5,955 nucleotides of DNA from Planctomycetaceae bacterium. Lineage in GTDB: Bacteria > Planctomycetota > Planctomycetia > Pirellulales > Thermoguttaceae. The notes under the pieces are model-generated. The model saw nothing but the letters and a program-made list of their open reading frames with translations. It did not search any database and was not told where the DNA came from. The stretch lies in contig JAIRLW010000148.1 of assembly GCA_031259095.1 (NCBI GenBank), positions 1 through 5,955 on the forward strand, in the 5' to 3' direction. The translations under genes and the position numbers were made by a program. Below are positions 5,705-5,955 of the stretch, piece after piece; position 1 is the first letter of the stretch; each line of letters begins with the position of its first letter.

Positions 5705-5955
5705 TGCCGTGATAGTTCTCTTACTTCTTTGATATAAACAATTGCCCCTAAAATCCTAAACAATCGGAGGAATTTTTCTTTGAGCGTGAATTATTTTACC
5801 CCATAACTTGAACGATTGGACATTTCGGGTAAAATTATCTGGAAATGTTAATGATCGTTCATGATGTCGGGAGTTTTCCGAACATTTTGTCGGGTTGCAT
5901 TTTATTGTGTTAGTTTTGTTTTTAGTTGTTTTTTGAATACACGTTTTTTCGATTT
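5649..5955. other. Non-coding 3' region after aat
   Basis: Apart from the inverted repeat at its left edge and the promoter-like site near 5808-5835, I find no gene. The best-looking ribosome binding site, CGGAGG (5765-5770), leads only to a TTG at 5780 that closes after eight codons, and an ATG at 5845 gives 22 codons. The end is T-rich and probably belongs to the 5' region of a gene beyond the right edge. Confidence 0.65.
5808..5861 (+). promoter_or_regulatory. Candidate promoter with flanking 8-bp inverted repeat, reading out of the window
   Basis: TTGAAC (5808-5813) is followed after 16 bases by TAAAAT (5830-5835, 5 of 6 consensus bases). The -35 is the same hexamer as in the autotransporter promoter. 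TGAACGAT (5809-5816), which overlaps the -35, is repeated in inverted form as ATCGTTCA (5854-5861) downstream of the expected start. That arrangement could let a repressor bridge the promoter. The target gene would lie right of the window. Confidence 0.4.

Noticed and set aside
5521..5712. Small + strand gene of 63 codons overlapping the end of aat
   Set aside because: Its first half is the aat coding region in another frame and the rest is the inverted repeat. No ribosome binding site was seen. It is kept only as a note on the repeat-encoded peptide.
5765..5806. Short leader peptide behind CGGAGG with a TTG start
   Set aside because: Only eight codons long, with no biosynthetic codon run and no attenuator-like hairpins after it.
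5845..5913. 22-codon frame starting ATG TTA ATG
   Set aside because: The Shine-Dalgarno is weak, the frame overlaps the inverted repeat of the promoter region, and the peptide shows nothing recognisable.

Overview
The window looks like a chromosomal segment from a Gram-negative, moderately AT-rich bacterium. The autotransporter implies an outer membrane. The style of the autotransporter, of ParB and of Aat, together with sparse Shine-Dalgarno sites, suggests a Planctomycetes/PVC-type genome. That placement is an inference from overall resemblance, not from a diagnostic marker. No rRNA, tRNA, insertion sequence or CRISPR array is visible.

Layout: bases 1-460 are AT-rich and non-coding. They hold several small palindromes, a hairpin, an unusual array of TCGA words spaced exactly 10 bp apart (271-330), and a plausible sigma70-type promoter just ahead of the first gene. 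Bases 461-3604 encode a 1047-residue autotransporter: signal peptide, a long cysteine-free Gly/Ser/Asn-rich passenger, and a C-terminal 12-strand-type beta-barrel. A 203-bp gap follows with a 9-bp-period GTCCC/GGGAC inverted repeat and a promoter. Bases 3808-4821 encode a ParB chromosome-partition protein starting at GTG behind a good Shine-Dalgarno. A second, larger copy of the GTCCC/GGGAC repeat separates parB from aat (leucyl/phenylalanyl-tRNA--protein transferase) and appears to supply aat's upstream ATG. The aat stop codon falls inside a different inverted repeat (5645-5704). The last 250 bases are non-coding and carry a promoter-like site with flanking inverted repeats that points out of the right edge.

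All three genes read left to right. The autotransporter and parB each have their own candidate promoter, sharing an AATTnCTCTTGA block. aat has no obvious promoter and is probably read through from parB across the hairpin repeat. The three products work in separate processes: cell-surface display, chromosome segregation, and N-degron tagging for ClpS/ClpAP-type proteolysis. I see no evidence that they form one system. The most unusual content is in the intergenic DNA: two hairpin elements built of 9-bp units on either side of parB, their overlap with the aat start, and the 10-bp phased TCGA array.
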